From Bacteriovoracaceae bacterium (GTDB taxonomy: Bacteria > Bdellovibrionota > Bacteriovoracia > Bacteriovoracales > Bacteriovoracaceae), in the NCBI GenBank assembly GCA_018649885.1, contig JABIHA010000121.1, forward strand, positions 1-64,000: 64,000 nt of DNA. Reading direction: 5' to 3'. Numbering within the stretch: the stretch's first letter is position 1; every line of letters starts with the position of its first letter. The notes beneath the pieces were generated by a model that made no database searches, was not told the DNA's origin, and was given only the letters and a program-made list of their open reading frames with translations. This document shows positions 51,766 through 62,079 of this stretch, one piece after another. The translations under genes and the position numbers were made by a program.

Positions 51766-53073
51766 ATGAAGGTTCTCCTACTCGTACTACTTTTCATTAC
51801 ATTTATTACTACTGGTTGCAATGACAGTGACTCTGCAAGTGCAGGATCTTCTGCAAGTGGTGACGTACAAGACCCCCAGCCAATACTTCCGGGAGATGAG
51901 GGATTTTGTGATGAACAGTGTCAGTTTAAAGAGGACCTTTTGAGTAAGCACAACCAGTTAAGAGAGATGGTAAGTAATGGAGAGATTGAAGGCCTTCCTG
52001 TTAGCACCAATCAACTCCCCGAATTAGAGTGGGATGAAAACTTAGCGACTGTCGCCGCTAACTTTATTCAAAATTGTGGCTCTGGCCATGACGACCAAAG
52101 AACCGAATTAACCCGTCAGCTAGGTTCAGATTATAGCTATGTGGGTGAGAATATTTTTATCACAACTAATATAAATGACTCAAATCAAGTATACACAGAT
52201 GGTATTCAATCTTGGTTTGATGAGCATCAAAACTATAACTACAATAATATCTCATGTGAGGGGGGCGTTTGTGGTCACTTCACTCAAGTTATCTGGGAGA
52301 ATACAACAAAAGTAGGATGCGCAAAAATCATTTGCCAAGGTATTGAAGATTCTACTAATGGCCCATCGGCACTTCTTGTTTGTAACTATGGAGAAGGTGG
52401 GAATTACGCCAATCAAAACCCTTATAGTTCAGAAGGCAATATTGGTCCTCAGACTCCACCACCAGTGGAGGAAAATGATGAATTCGACATGGTTTGGGAA
52501 AATGGACATTTTATTGCAAGTGATCTGATCTTTGACGACAAAAAGATTCTAGTCGAAGGAGATTTAATTATTGAAGAGCATGGTGAAGTTCTATTCAGAG
52601 GCTGCAAACTTGAAGTAGAGGGAGACCTTATACTTGAGAGAAATTCTGTCACCTTATTTGAAGAATGTGATATTGAAATCAACGGAAAATTAAAGATCCA
52701 AGATACGGCCATCTCTGAATTCAATGGGAGTTACATGGACGTGTCAGGAAGAATAGAAATAAAAGATGATGCAGAGGTGAGCTTTGAAGGAGTAGAATTA
52801 TATCTAACCAATGTCTTAAAAATCAGTAACAGATCAGAAGTTTACATTTACGGTTCATTATTTGAAATCGTTTCACCAAATCCAGCTGACAAGAGTAAAA
52901 TTGACCATCAAGCGAGAGTTGAAATCACAGACAGCGAGCTAACAGGCAACACTCAAGGCGGTCATACTCTTGAGATCAAAAGAAATGCCTACTTAGGACT
53001 AACCGATACGTACCATGATTTTAATTTAGTGATAAAAAATGATGCAACAGTTTTCTATGGAGATGATAATTAA
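51766..53073 (+). CDS. CAP/SCP-domain lipoprotein with repeat tail
   Basis: 435 residues with a lipobox TTGC (Cys18). Residues about 55-225 form a CAP domain: LLSKHNQLREMV, VGENIFIT, GHFTQVIWENTTKVGCA and LLVCNYGEGGNY, close to the eukaryotic-type CRISP/antigen-5 signature. Residues about 245-435 are short repeats such as ILVEGDLIIEEHGEVLFRGC and LEVEGDLILERNSVTLFEEC, predicted as a beta-solenoid (bactofilin-like or right-handed helix). It is likely displayed on the surface. RBS AAGGA. Ends at a bidirectional terminator. Confidence 0.8.
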   Translation: MKVLLLVLLFITFITTGCNDSDSASAGSSASGDVQDPQPILPGDEGFCDEQCQFKEDLLSKHNQLREMVSNGEIEGLPVSTNQLPELEWDENLATVAANFIQNCGSGHDDQRTELTRQLGSDYSYVGENIFITTNINDSNQVYTDGIQSWFDEHQNYNYNNISCEGGVCGHFTQVIWENTTKVGCAKIICQGIEDSTNGPSALLVCNYGEGGNYANQNPYSSEGNIGPQTPPPVEENDEFDMVWENGHFIASDLIFDDKKILVEGDLIIEEHGEVLFRGCKLEVEGDLILERNSVTLFEECDIEINGKLKIQDTAISEFNGSYMDVSGRIEIKDDAEVSFEGVELYLTNVLKISNRSEVYIYGSLFEIVSPNPADKSKIDHQARVEITDSELTGNTQGGHTLEIKRNAYLGLTDTYHDFNLVIKNDATVFYGDDN

Positions 53074-53080
53074 GAAATAA

Positions 53081-53109
53081 AAAAAGGGAGCTTGGTAGCT
53101 CCCTTTTTT
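53081..53109. terminator. Bidirectional terminator
   Basis: AAAAAAGGGAGCT-TGGT-AGCTCCCTTTTTTT, with U-runs on both strands. It serves the CAP lipoprotein (+) and the secreted gene at 53130 (-). Confidence 0.92.
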
Positions 53110-53129
53110 ATCAGAAATATATTATTAAA

Positions 53130-53720
53130 TTATTCAGCTACTATTCCGTTACAAACATTACCTAAACATTCAACATCTTCTTCTAAAGAAAGATCCGCAG
53201 GCTCAAATGCGATAGTTTCATCGTATTCACTTTCATTAACTGATGGACACGATTGTTGGGCCAAAACTCTTAGATTACTTTCAAAGGCCATTAAATTTCG
53301 TGGTTCATTTCCAGCTCTTTTATATCCAAATCCAGCTAACCTATCTTCAAATGCTTCATATGAAACAGAAATAAAGGCGACTCCTCTACAACTAGCACTT
53401 ATTTCAGGATCTATATTAGCAGCTACTAAACCAGCCTCTTCAGCAAACTCTCCTGCAATTTTTTCAACCCACAATCCTAATTCTGCTAACTCTTTTCCAC
53501 CAATGTCATTTTTAATATATCTTTGGGTGTCCAGTATAAGAGAATCGATCTCTCTAAGCATATACATTCTATTTTCATAGGTATTATCGACTCTTTCAGC
53601 TGAGCCAAGAATCTTTTCATGGTGAATTTCTCCAACAGCGCTCATTCTGGGATCTTCGCTTTGACAAAAAACATTTAAAGAAAATACACAAATAACCAGT
53701 AAAATTAAATAATTTCTCAT
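53130..53720 (-). CDS. Secreted protein of unknown function
   Basis: 196 residues. Signal peptide of about 19 residues (LLVICVFSLNVFCQ). The mature part is acidic and helical (ENRMYMLREIDSLILDTQRYIKND; ELAELGLWVEKIAGEFAEEAG). Four Cys lie in the C-terminal half (ISASCRGVAF, AQQSCPSV, EDVECLGNVCNG). No family recognised. RBS AGAGAGG precedes the ATG. Confidence 0.6.
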   Translation of the reverse strand: MRNYLILLVICVFSLNVFCQSEDPRMSAVGEIHHEKILGSAERVDNTYENRMYMLREIDSLILDTQRYIKNDIGGKELAELGLWVEKIAGEFAEEAGLVAANIDPEISASCRGVAFISVSYEAFEDRLAGFGYKRAGNEPRNLMAFESNLRVLAQQSCPSVNESEYDETIAFEPADLSLEEDVECLGNVCNGIVAE

Positions 53721-53864
53721 TTCAAACCTCTCTTTACTCTCAATATTTATACCTAAATAAGAGCAAGAGTGGTGCCAGGTTTAAAGCAAATTTTCAAAAG
53801 GTTGAAGCGGCCTAAATCGCTACTTTTAAGTAATGTCTATAAGTTCACCCTATTTAAATAAAAA

Positions 53865-56171
53865 TCATTGGGCCTTTTTTAGCTTAAATGTCTGCTCAAT
53901 TTGGGCCTTAAATATGCTGGGATCTGTTGTAGGTCTTAGACAAACACCCTTTTCACAGACATAAGCAGTGCTCTTTCCCTCCATGGCAAATTTCCCACCA
54001 ATAAGAGGAATAGTAGAGGCCAATTTATTTAAAGGCCCTCCTTCACCCACGATGGCAATAATCCTATTGGGAAGAAAGCTTGCTCTTAATATACTAATCA
54101 TTTTCGAAGAGGTCTTATCACTTTTTTCAGGAGTCACAATAATCACTTCTTTTGCTTTATCGTGGTAAAAATCTAGGGCCAAAAGCATTTCAGAGAGTGC
54201 CAGTGGATTAGAAGTAAGAGTTCCTGAAAAGGCCTTAAAAACAGCTACTGCTCTTTTTCTATATTGATCATTAGTGGTGAACTCATGGAGTCTGAGTAGG
54301 TTCATCACCTGAATACTATTACCTGAAGGCTCGGCTCCATCGTAGCCAGGCTTTTCTCTCGCTAGTAGTTTTTCATGATCACTACTTGTCATAAAAAATC
54401 CACCATGACTATGGTCTTCATAAAATTTTTGGACAGTCTGGTCCAAGCTGATCGCCTCATTAAGCCAGCGAGATTCACTGGAAACTTCGTAGAGATCAAT
54501 TAGTCCTGCGATCAAAAAAGCGTAATCATCGAGGTAAGCATTGTGTCTGGCAGAATTGTCTTTAAAACTTCGATAAAGCCTTTTATCAATTATTAAATTT
54601 TTCAAAATGAAACTTGCAGCAGCTTTAGCGGCTTCAAGGTATTTTTTTTGATTGTAAACAAATGATCCCTGAGCAAAGGCTGAAATCATCAGTCCATTCC
54701 AGGCCGTGATAATTTTATCATCTCTAATGGGAGCAGGTCTTCTATTTCGATCAGAGTAGAGCTCAGCTCGGGCCTTATTAATATCAGCTCGGGCCTTAGA
54801 GGCGGAAATTCCAAGTTTTTTTGAAATGGTACTTAAAGCTTTTGGTGTATTTAATATGGTTCTTCCACCTTCAAAATTTCCAGCAGATGTTACAGTGTAA
54901 TATTCTTTTACTAGCGTGCTTTGCTCTTTTTTTAGCACTCCATCGATTTCTGAAGGGGTCCAGGTAAAATAGTAGCCTTCTTCTCTATGCCCCTTAGGCC
55001 CAATACTATCTGCATCTGTCGCAGAATAGAAACCTCCACCAGGAGATCTCATATCCTTTAGAACATAATCTAAAATTTCTTCTGCTACTCGCTTATACTC
55101 ACTATCATGTGTAACTTGAAAGGCCTCAGTATAAACAACTACTAGAAGGGCATTGTCATAGAGCATTTTTTCAAAATGAGGTACAAGCCAGCGCTCATCT
55201 GTTGAGTAGCGATGAAACCCTCCGGCCACATGATCATACATTCCTCCTGCGGCCATTTTCGTCAACGTTTTCTCTACAATATCCAGGTAGGCACTGTTTT
55301 TTGTTCTTCTGTAATAACGAAGAAGTAAACGAGATGATAATGAGCTTGGAAACTTAGGTTTTCCCGTAAGTCCCCCATTAACACTATCAAATCTCTTCTG
55401 GTAATAAGAAACAGCTGAATGAATAGGCAAGGTCCCTGGAAGCCCTCCAGAAGTAGTATGTTCAAGTCTTTTGGTGATAAATTCTGATAATCCCTTTGAT
55501 GAGTTGGCCACTTTTTCAGGATCTTGGTCAAAAATATTTTTGAAGTGTTTTAGCATGGTCAGAAAGCCGGCGCTTACTCCCCTATCTCCATCCCTTGCTG
55601 GAATATAGGTCGCACCATAAAAAGGTTTTTTATCTGGTGTCAGCCAAACAGTCATAGGCCATCCGCCACTTCCAGAAATCGCTTGAACAGCGGCCATATA
55701 GATGGCATCCACATCAGGTCTTTCTTCTCGGTCCACTTTGATCGCCACATAGTTTTGGTTTATAAACTTAGCGATCTTTTCATCTTCAAAAGACTCCTCT
55801 TCCATGACATGGCACCAATGACAAGTGGAGTAGCCCACACTGAGTAGAACGGGGAGACCCTTCTGGGCCGCCTTTTTAAAGGCCTCTTCTCCCCATGGGT
55901 ACCAATTAACTGGATTGTGGGCGTGTTGCAAAAGATAGGGACTGGTCTCAAGAAAAAGACGATTAGTATATTTTGGACCACCTTTAGAATCTTTATGGCG
56001 TGTGCGCGCTCTATAGCTCTTCCCTCTTTGCTTTTTCATTTTTTCAAATTTTTCTAACAAAAGGATTTCAGGGTTTTCAGCACCGGGAAGTGCTAGGTAT
56101 TTGGGCAACTTTTTTTGACAGGATATTATTACTAGAGAAAAACAAATTATCAAAATTTTAGTAAAACCCAA
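53865..56171 (-). CDS. DUF255/SPATA20-like thioredoxin-domain lipoprotein
   Basis: 768 residues from TTG 56171, set by GGGAGG 6 nt upstream and by the signal peptide that follows ([17 protein letters not shown], lipobox Cys18). The thioredoxin-like domain begins [22 protein letters not shown], with [16 protein letters not shown] (CxxC). A large all-alpha (alpha/alpha-barrel) region with [31 protein letters not shown] and [11 protein letters not shown] follows, as in YyaL/SPATA20. Cytosolic in most bacteria; here a lipoprotein. The function of the family is still poorly known. Confidence 0.85.
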   Translation of the reverse strand: MGFTKILIICFSLVIISCQKKLPKYLALPGAENPEILLLEKFEKMKKQRGKSYRARTRHKDSKGGPKYTNRLFLETSPYLLQHAHNPVNWYPWGEEAFKKAAQKGLPVLLSVGYSTCHWCHVMEEESFEDEKIAKFINQNYVAIKVDREERPDVDAIYMAAVQAISGSGGWPMTVWLTPDKKPFYGATYIPARDGDRGVSAGFLTMLKHFKNIFDQDPEKVANSSKGLSEFITKRLEHTTSGGLPGTLPIHSAVSYYQKRFDSVNGGLTGKPKFPSSLSSRLLLRYYRRTKNSAYLDIVEKTLTKMAAGGMYDHVAGGFHRYSTDERWLVPHFEKMLYDNALLVVVYTEAFQVTHDSEYKRVAEEILDYVLKDMRSPGGGFYSATDADSIGPKGHREEGYYFTWTPSEIDGVLKKEQSTLVKEYYTVTSAGNFEGGRTILNTPKALSTISKKLGISASKARADINKARAELYSDRNRRPAPIRDDKIITAWNGLMISAFAQGSFVYNQKKYLEAAKAAASFILKNLIIDKRLYRSFKDNSARHNAYLDDYAFLIAGLIDLYEVSSESRWLNEAISLDQTVQKFYEDHSHGGFFMTSSDHEKLLAREKPGYDGAEPSGNSIQVMNLLRLHEFTTNDQYRKRAVAVFKAFSGTLTSNPLALSEMLLALDFYHDKAKEVIIVTPEKSDKTSSKMISILRASFLPNRIIAIVGEGGPLNKLASTIPLIGGKFAMEGKSTAYVCEKGVCLRPTTDPSIFKAQIEQTFKLKKAQ

Positions 56172-56320
56172 AGCTTCCCTCCCAGGAATCTGCGTAAGAA
56201 CTTCCAGTATTTGTTCAATTCTACCAACAATGATTAGGAGTGCCATTAAAGAAAATTTTATTGGAGCTCACTCATAAAGTGAGCGGTTTACTTTTTGTCT
56301 ATATCTACCCTACAAAAAAA

Positions 56321-57055
56321 TTAATACAGAAGTGGAACCCTATTCAAACCAGAAAGAGGAATAGGACGAACTTGAAAAGGATGTGGATAGTCGACTGCAG
56401 GTAGCAGACCAACTGATCTTCTTTTACTCAAGTCCGGAGAAAGAGATACCCCGGGGGTTGCAGTGGGATCTAAGTACAACCATGATCCCTTAATATATAG
56501 GGCCACATAAACATGACTAGCAGTGGGGAGGCCATTAGCAGCTGGATGATGAGCTGTAGCAATAGCAATACGGTCACGAGGTATCCCGAGTCGCCCTAAA
56601 ACCATGGCAAAAAGATGGGCCTTTGAAAAACAGGCAGACCAAACAAGGCGCTTGTTATTTCTATAATAAATTGCGTGCTCCAAAATTGTGGGCCACCGTC
56701 CATCAGGTCTTATGGATTTATAAACACTATCATTTACAAAGGCCTTACTTCCCAAAAAGTTCCATACAACTGAGACTTTCTCCCAAATTTGTGACTCTGT
56801 TTTGGCCCTTTTAGGTGAAAGACCCATATCCAAAAAAAGCTCTGTTATATAAGGGTGGGATTTCTCATAATCTAGAAAGTGATTATCTGTGGCAGTGTAA
56901 ACCTTGCCCCCCACTCGGGCCCAAAAATTCCAATAAGAGTTGTACCTAATAGAAGGATTGTACATTCCCTTTTCAATGCGAACCAGTGGCTGAGCGGATA
57001 CACTCATTGGATGAAATGCTAAAACAGTAAAAATAAGAGCAAATATTGTTTTCAT
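56321..57055 (-). CDS. Secreted transglutaminase-like protein
   Basis: 244 residues; signal peptide MKTIFALIFTVLAFHPMSVSA; RBS GGGGAGAGG. Catalytic-like residues: Cys in WSACFSKAHLFAMVLGRLGIP, His in TASHVYVALYIKGSWLYLDPT, and the following Asp. This is the papain-like transglutaminase-core order (Cys-His-Asp). Likely a periplasmic protease or peptidase-like enzyme rather than a cross-linker. It precedes the polytopic membrane protein gene on the - strand after a 140-bp gap. Confidence 0.7.
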   Translation of the reverse strand: MKTIFALIFTVLAFHPMSVSAQPLVRIEKGMYNPSIRYNSYWNFWARVGGKVYTATDNHFLDYEKSHPYITELFLDMGLSPKRAKTESQIWEKVSVVWNFLGSKAFVNDSVYKSIRPDGRWPTILEHAIYYRNNKRLVWSACFSKAHLFAMVLGRLGIPRDRIAIATAHHPAANGLPTASHVYVALYIKGSWLYLDPTATPGVSLSPDLSKRRSVGLLPAVDYPHPFQVRPIPLSGLNRVPLLY

Positions 57056-57181
57056 TCCTCTCCCCTAAGAGCAGTTTGAGTGATGCAATATTTCATATCT
57101 GCTTGAAAATTGTCAAATGTACACGCTAATGCCAGTAGGGTTTATTGGTTTTTCATTAAGTTATAGGAAATTAAGTGCTAC

Positions 57182-58180
57182 TTAAGCAGATTTTTTTGCA
57201 AAACCTACGCTATGCCTAATTGTAATGAGTGATAGGGCGATAAAAAGTGGAAATGCTCCAAAAAAATGTCTCCCAGAGTTTCCAATAAAACCCATCAAAA
57301 CAAAGAGAGAGGTTATGGGGAGTTGAATCCAAATACACGCTGGAATTGAAATTGTGGCCTTCTTTTTAATTGTCAGAAAGATTCCGTACCCAACTAAAAG
57401 ATAGCTAAGTAAAAGACCGTTACTTAGATCGTGTACTCCCTTAAAAGAAAAGAGATACTTAAGCACTCCTGGAATATATCCAAGAAAGTGAATGATCACC
57501 CCAATAAATGTACCTGAAGCACCGGCCACTCCCTCTCCCACAATAAGGCCTCGCACTAACATTAAAAATACAAGTGAAACCAATGTGGCAGTGATAAATA
57601 ACACTAAAGATTTTTTTTCTTTTCGAATAAACATTTCGATAACTGGAATTGCAAAAAATGGCAAAATAGATTCTTTAAAGCACACAATAATAGGCAGTGA
57701 AAACATCAAGGTTTTATAACGATGAGAAATCGTCATGTAACTAATAAAGGAAATGCCAAAGAAATAAAGGGAGTCCACAAGAGGAGTTCCGATGCTTAGA
57801 ATGAAAATTCGGCTTGAACTCAAAAGAAAAGTCCCCACCAAACAATAAACCTCTTCAAACCCAAGCTCTCTCAAAAAAAGAAATAAGAAGAGTAGCGCGA
57901 GCAGGCCCACACCAAAATTCCAGAAATAATAAATCGTTTGGAAGTTTTTTACGTTTGCTTCTACTCCCAATGTCTTTTGGGTTGCCCGCACAAGGCCTGG
58001 GATGATGAAGCGATATTTATGTGTCACGGTTACATTGTAATCACCCAAGGCCATTTTTAAATATGACAGTGAATCTTCTACTCCACGAGGATCTGTGTGG
58101 TCATAATGCCTAAATTGCTGCATCGTAACTCCATAGAGAATAGAGATCATTAAAATGCCGTAGATTAAAAACTTATTCAC
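57182..58180 (-). CDS. Polytopic membrane protein, GT-C glycosyltransferase-like
   Basis: 332 residues; GTG start with AGAGAGG 8 nt upstream. Nine or so hydrophobic segments follow an N-terminal TM and a loop with DHTDPRGVEDSLSYL. An acidic loop after the first TM is a GT-C feature, but the classic DD/ED motif is not clear. It begins 14 bp after the radical SAM gene's stop, so the two probably share a transcript. Polyprenyl-linked sugar transfer is inferred from context. Confidence 0.5.
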   Translation of the reverse strand: MNKFLIYGILMISILYGVTMQQFRHYDHTDPRGVEDSLSYLKMALGDYNVTVTHKYRFIIPGLVRATQKTLGVEANVKNFQTIYYFWNFGVGLLALLFLFLFLRELGFEEVYCLVGTFLLSSSRIFILSIGTPLVDSLYFFGISFISYMTISHRYKTLMFSLPIIVCFKESILPFFAIPVIEMFIRKEKKSLVLFITATLVSLVFLMLVRGLIVGEGVAGASGTFIGVIIHFLGYIPGVLKYLFSFKGVHDLSNGLLLSYLLVGYGIFLTIKKKATISIPACIWIQLPITSLFVLMGFIGNSGRHFFGAFPLFIALSLITIRHSVGFAKKSA

Positions 58181-58194
58181 GAAAAAGACCTCTC

Positions 58195-59685
58195 TTAAAG
58201 AATGCTACGCTGAGAGGAACGTTTTTTGTAGCGGCTGCTCGGAAATTTGTATAGCTTGATGGAAAACTCCACCCCTAATTCAATCAACTCACGAACTCTC
58301 CATTTAAAATTCATAAGCATATAGCGAGGCCTGAAATAATACCTCCTAACTGCTCTTTGTAGCAGTTTTCTTACTTGCTTTGGATCAAGTCCATCGTGCT
58401 TATACACAAGATTAAATTGACTATATTTTTCTAGGTCATCCGTTAAAAGTCGCCCTTCTCTTTTCACCTGGTCATAAAACCCAGTTCCTGGATAGGGTGT
58501 TGAAATAGCAAATCGAGTTAAGTGAGTGTTGAGTTTCATAGCATAATCAACAAGACTATTTACCGATTTTTCTGTATCGCCCTCGAGCCCAAATATATAA
58601 AAAGCTGATATTTTCACACCAACTTTTTCACAAAAGCGAATCATTTTGAGTTGCAGGTCTTCTTTAACCAAAACCCTCTTACTTGCTTTAGCAATCTCCG
58701 GGTCATTTGTTTCAATACCAATATTAATATTTCTGAGACCGAGCTGATGCATTCGAATAATAAGCTCTTCGCTAAGCACATCCAGCCGAGTTTCCATGGC
58801 CCACTTGATTTTGACTTTTCTTCTTTCAAGTTCATCGCAGAACTCGGTAATAAATTGGTTTTTTAGACCAAAAACGGGATCACGAAATAAAATTCCTTTT
58901 ATCCCCCATCCCTTTTGATAATTAACAATATCATCAACAACTTTCCCGGCCGATCTCTGTCTAATTTTTGGGCCTTGAAATTCACCATAAGTGCAGTAAT
59001 AGCTACAACTATATGGGCAGCCCATAGAAGATTTTAAAGTGGCAAAAGGTCTCGCGTTTAGGGCGGGCGCATAGCCATAGTTTTCAACTGGAAGTCCACT
59101 AAGATCTGGAGAAGGCAAAGAGTCAAGATCAGTCAGTTTATGGACTGTCACAATTCCTTCTAACTCAGAGAGCTCTTTAAACTGCTCCATAAAGTAGGCT
59201 TCAGCTTCTCCTTTGAGAATAAAGTTGAAGTTACTAAAGAGTTCAGGTTTTACTCCAGGGAATGGTCCAAAGAATCCCACCTTTGCCTTGGGGTACTGCT
59301 GTGCAATCTTCTGGGCCACTATATTTTCATACTTATAATCAACAATGGTGCCGTAAATGAGTACCACATCAAATTCTGCACTTTGATGAGCTGGAATTTC
59401 CCCTTCAAAATACTGAACCAGGTGGCCAAGCTGCTTCAAAACAGATTGCAGATAGGCAAAAGAAATAACTGGGAGAGAAATAGATTTGCTCTTAATGAAT
59501 CGAACAATATTTGTTGCGACACTTCCACCATAATCATCAGCAGTTCCAACACCACCAGAAAGATCTTTATTCATGGCCATTTTTTTGTGATCATTGACAA
59601 CACTAACAAGAGCAAACCTGTAGCGCTTTGAAGGCATCACTGACATTGTCCCTGTATCACTTATAATTTGATCCCCACAATCCAT
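58195..59685 (-). CDS. B12-binding radical SAM protein
   Basis: 496 residues. An N-terminal Rossmann-like B12-binding domain covers about 60-200 (FDVVLIYGTIVDY, KVGFFGPFPGVKPE, FILKGEAEAYF). The radical SAM cluster motif is GCPYSCSYYCTYG (Cys spacing CX3CX3C, a known variant in B12-type members), then GILFRDPVFG and MHQLGLRNINIGIETNDPEI. Members methylate or rearrange lipids, bacteriochlorophyll, hopanoids and glycan-linked groups. The second-in-line membrane gene suggests an envelope product. Start may be 59685 or the ATGs at 59646/59637. Confidence 0.8.
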   Translation of the reverse strand: MDCGDQIISDTGTMSVMPSKRYRFALVSVVNDHKKMAMNKDLSGGVGTADDYGGSVATNIVRFIKSKSISLPVISFAYLQSVLKQLGHLVQYFEGEIPAHQSAEFDVVLIYGTIVDYKYENIVAQKIAQQYPKAKVGFFGPFPGVKPELFSNFNFILKGEAEAYFMEQFKELSELEGIVTVHKLTDLDSLPSPDLSGLPVENYGYAPALNARPFATLKSSMGCPYSCSYYCTYGEFQGPKIRQRSAGKVVDDIVNYQKGWGIKGILFRDPVFGLKNQFITEFCDELERRKVKIKWAMETRLDVLSEELIIRMHQLGLRNINIGIETNDPEIAKASKRVLVKEDLQLKMIRFCEKVGVKISAFYIFGLEGDTEKSVNSLVDYAMKLNTHLTRFAISTPYPGTGFYDQVKREGRLLTDDLEKYSQFNLVYKHDGLDPKQVRKLLQRAVRRYYFRPRYMLMNFKWRVRELIELGVEFSIKLYKFPSSRYKKRSSQRSIL

Positions 59686-59859
59686 AAATTTTTCTTTTAG
59701 AACCTTGATCCTGAAGTATTAGCAAAGAATTTCGTGTCCTAACAAGATACATTGATTGGATAATCAAGTAAATTTTTTACTATGAAAGCTACTATGCATT
59801 AAAGCTGTGCATGTGTATGATCAAGGCTTAATCAACCTGCTTTTTGAGGATAGTCTCTA

Positions 59860-61842
59860 ATGACCAAAAGTATTCAATTCTCTTCAAGAATATTGCAAAA
59901 TTTGACTTTATGGTTGGTATTTTTGTCTGTAGTGATCGTCCCCTACTGGTCTATGCCATTCGCCTCCCACTTCGCAAAGCACCACAATTTTAAAGCTATA
60001 TGGATTTTGGTCCCATTTTTAATAATCAATTGTTTATTATTTTATCTTATTAAAAAGGCGATAGTCGCTAGTGGCTCCCTATTCACCATCACCCTTGATG
60101 TTTTTGATCTGAAAATATTTTTTGCTATTTTCTGTGTCGGACTTGCTCTTCAGCTGCCCTATATGGCACTGGATTTACCTTATTCCGGAGATGAAGCTGT
60201 TCACATTGATAAGGCCTTCAAGATGTCCAAGTGTGTGCAGCTGATACTGAGCGAATTTTGGCCTTTTATACTCTTTTTTATATTTGTGATCCTAGGGGTC
60301 CTTAAAATTTTTAAAACTAATTTAAAGAACCTTGGGCTGGCAATTCTAGTCTTAGGATTTGTTTTATTTATAACATCTGGCTGGATATTCATGGACCTTC
60401 ATTGGAAAAGATACCCTCCACTTCTGGTGATTTTTGAATTTATTTTTGCTAATGCTTTGATATTTACTGAGCAGTCCCAAATTTTTCACAGACTCCCGAT
60501 CACTCTTCTATGGTTACTCACCTGTTTTACTTTCTATTACTCAATGAGATCTCGTGAGATTAAAAAAGAAATTTCCTTTTTAGTCTCCACTGTCTTTCTT
60601 CTTATTCCCGTATACTTCTATCACGGGGCAATCGTATTGATTGAACCACTTTTATTTTTTGAAGTTTCTGCTGCGATATTAATCATCTCTTCAAAAATTC
60701 AAGATAAGCAAAAAATACATTTTCTTGTGCTTCTCAACTTGCTGGTGGGTTTATCAAAGGAGATTAGTCCATTTCTGATTTTTCCTAATATCCTGATGGT
60801 TTTCCACCTAATGGGGCTAAAAAACATCCTACAAAAAAAGAAAGTTTTTCTTCATGCCACTAAACTATCTTTAATTTCAATTTCAACCATGGCGATTTAT
60901 TACTTTTATCGAATCTATTCTCAAATTTTCAACCCCAAGGCCATGACAGTTTATGCAAGGCCCTATAAATTTGCTCCTCTGAATTTTCTAGATCCTCTAC
61001 AATACCGCTCACTTTACGAGTTTTTTAAAATCCAAACGACTTTACCTATAATGGTATTGAGTTTATTAGGTATAGCATTTTTGATCAAAAATAGAAAAAA
61101 AGACAACCGTAACCTGGTTTTGATTTTCTGGACGATCACATTTTCAAGCTTACTATTCATATTATTTGGTGGAGATGCATCCAAATACTATGGCTACAGT
61201 CGCTTTCACGGTTTAATATTTTTGCCTATTATTTTGATAGGCTTAATGGGAATGGCCGAGGTTGCCCAAAAATACCAATCCAAGTGGGTCACGCCAATAA
61301 TGGTAGTGCTCGGTATTTTTCTTTTCATGAAAACACCTAAAATAGATGAAAGAAATAGTTGGGGCACTCCCTTATATCAAAACTATGGAGAGAGCTACTT
61401 AGACATAGAAGGTTTGGTAAAATATTCTAATAAAATAGGTGCTAAATCCATTGCCTACTTTGAACTTCAGCTTCCACTTTGGTTTTATAAAACAATGGCA
61501 AAATTCCCTCTCAGCATAGAAATTAATAACACTTTGAATAAAAGCCTAAACCTAAAATCTTATGATTATTTTGTTCATGCTCAAAAAGAAAGTGATATCT
61601 GCCAAAAACTATCAAAGAAAGAATTCTCTCACATCAAACTTATTAAAAATTTTGATAGTTTGAAAAATGGAGCCTGTCTTTTACTATTTAAAAATCTAAA
61701 TGGAAATAGTATTGAAATTGAAAAAAAATATCACCGCTGGAAAGCCTCGAGTGGAAATATGGCCATCGGCATAGATCCTCAGAAAATTGCGAAGATCAAA
61801 CAAGAGCTCTACTTTTGGCGAAAGACAGAACCAGCACTCTAG
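59860..61842 (+). CDS. Large polytopic membrane protein, GT-C/ArnT-like glycosyltransferase
   Basis: 660 residues with about eleven hydrophobic segments. A short soluble segment around residue 105 contains YMALDLPYSGDEAVHIDKAF; the DE pair after the second or third TM is the type of acidic motif used by ArnT/PMT-like lipid-linked sugar transferases. The C-terminal 150 residues are soluble (NSWGTPLYQNYGESYLDIEG...) and probably periplasmic. No direct homologue is recalled. It lies between the radical SAM gene and a methyltransferase gene and may use polyprenyl-phosphate sugars. Confidence 0.55.
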   Translation: MTKSIQFSSRILQNLTLWLVFLSVVIVPYWSMPFASHFAKHHNFKAIWILVPFLIINCLLFYLIKKAIVASGSLFTITLDVFDLKIFFAIFCVGLALQLPYMALDLPYSGDEAVHIDKAFKMSKCVQLILSEFWPFILFFIFVILGVLKIFKTNLKNLGLAILVLGFVLFITSGWIFMDLHWKRYPPLLVIFEFIFANALIFTEQSQIFHRLPITLLWLLTCFTFYYSMRSREIKKEISFLVSTVFLLIPVYFYHGAIVLIEPLLFFEVSAAILIISSKIQDKQKIHFLVLLNLLVGLSKEISPFLIFPNILMVFHLMGLKNILQKKKVFLHATKLSLISISTMAIYYFYRIYSQIFNPKAMTVYARPYKFAPLNFLDPLQYRSLYEFFKIQTTLPIMVLSLLGIAFLIKNRKKDNRNLVLIFWTITFSSLLFILFGGDASKYYGYSRFHGLIFLPIILIGLMGMAEVAQKYQSKWVTPIMVVLGIFLFMKTPKIDERNSWGTPLYQNYGESYLDIEGLVKYSNKIGAKSIAYFELQLPLWFYKTMAKFPLSIEINNTLNKSLNLKSYDYFVHAQKESDICQKLSKKEFSHIKLIKNFDSLKNGACLLLFKNLNGNSIEIEKKYHRWKASSGNMAIGIDPQKIAKIKQELYFWRKTEPAL

Positions 61843-61943
61843 CTATTGTATGAAACAGGATCAATTTCCTGCACATGGCAATAACCCGAAGCCTTGGCAT
61901 TAATAGCAAATATGAGAATTAAAACAAATAGAAGCGATTTCAC
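61839..61943 (-). CDS. Tiny secreted peptide
   Basis: 34 residues from GTG 61943. AAGGAG is 5 nt before the start. Residues 1-20 form a clean signal peptide (KSLLFVLILIFAINAKASG), leaving about 14 residues (YCHVQEIDPVSYNS) with one Cys. The stop overlaps the GT-C gene's stop by 4 bp. The combination of a perfect Shine-Dalgarno and a signal peptide supports a real gene. Role unknown. Confidence 0.55.
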   Translation of the reverse strand: MKSLLFVLILIFAINAKASGYCHVQEIDPVSYNS

Positions 61944-62079
61944 GACAACTCCTTCTTATTTCTACCAAAAAACTACCAAATTTACCTGGACCCAAGGAAT
62001 GACCCTCCTCAGAAATATTCAAGACAATTTATAGTTTAAAGATTAATCTTTGATAAGAAAAAGGATATTGACCTTGGTA

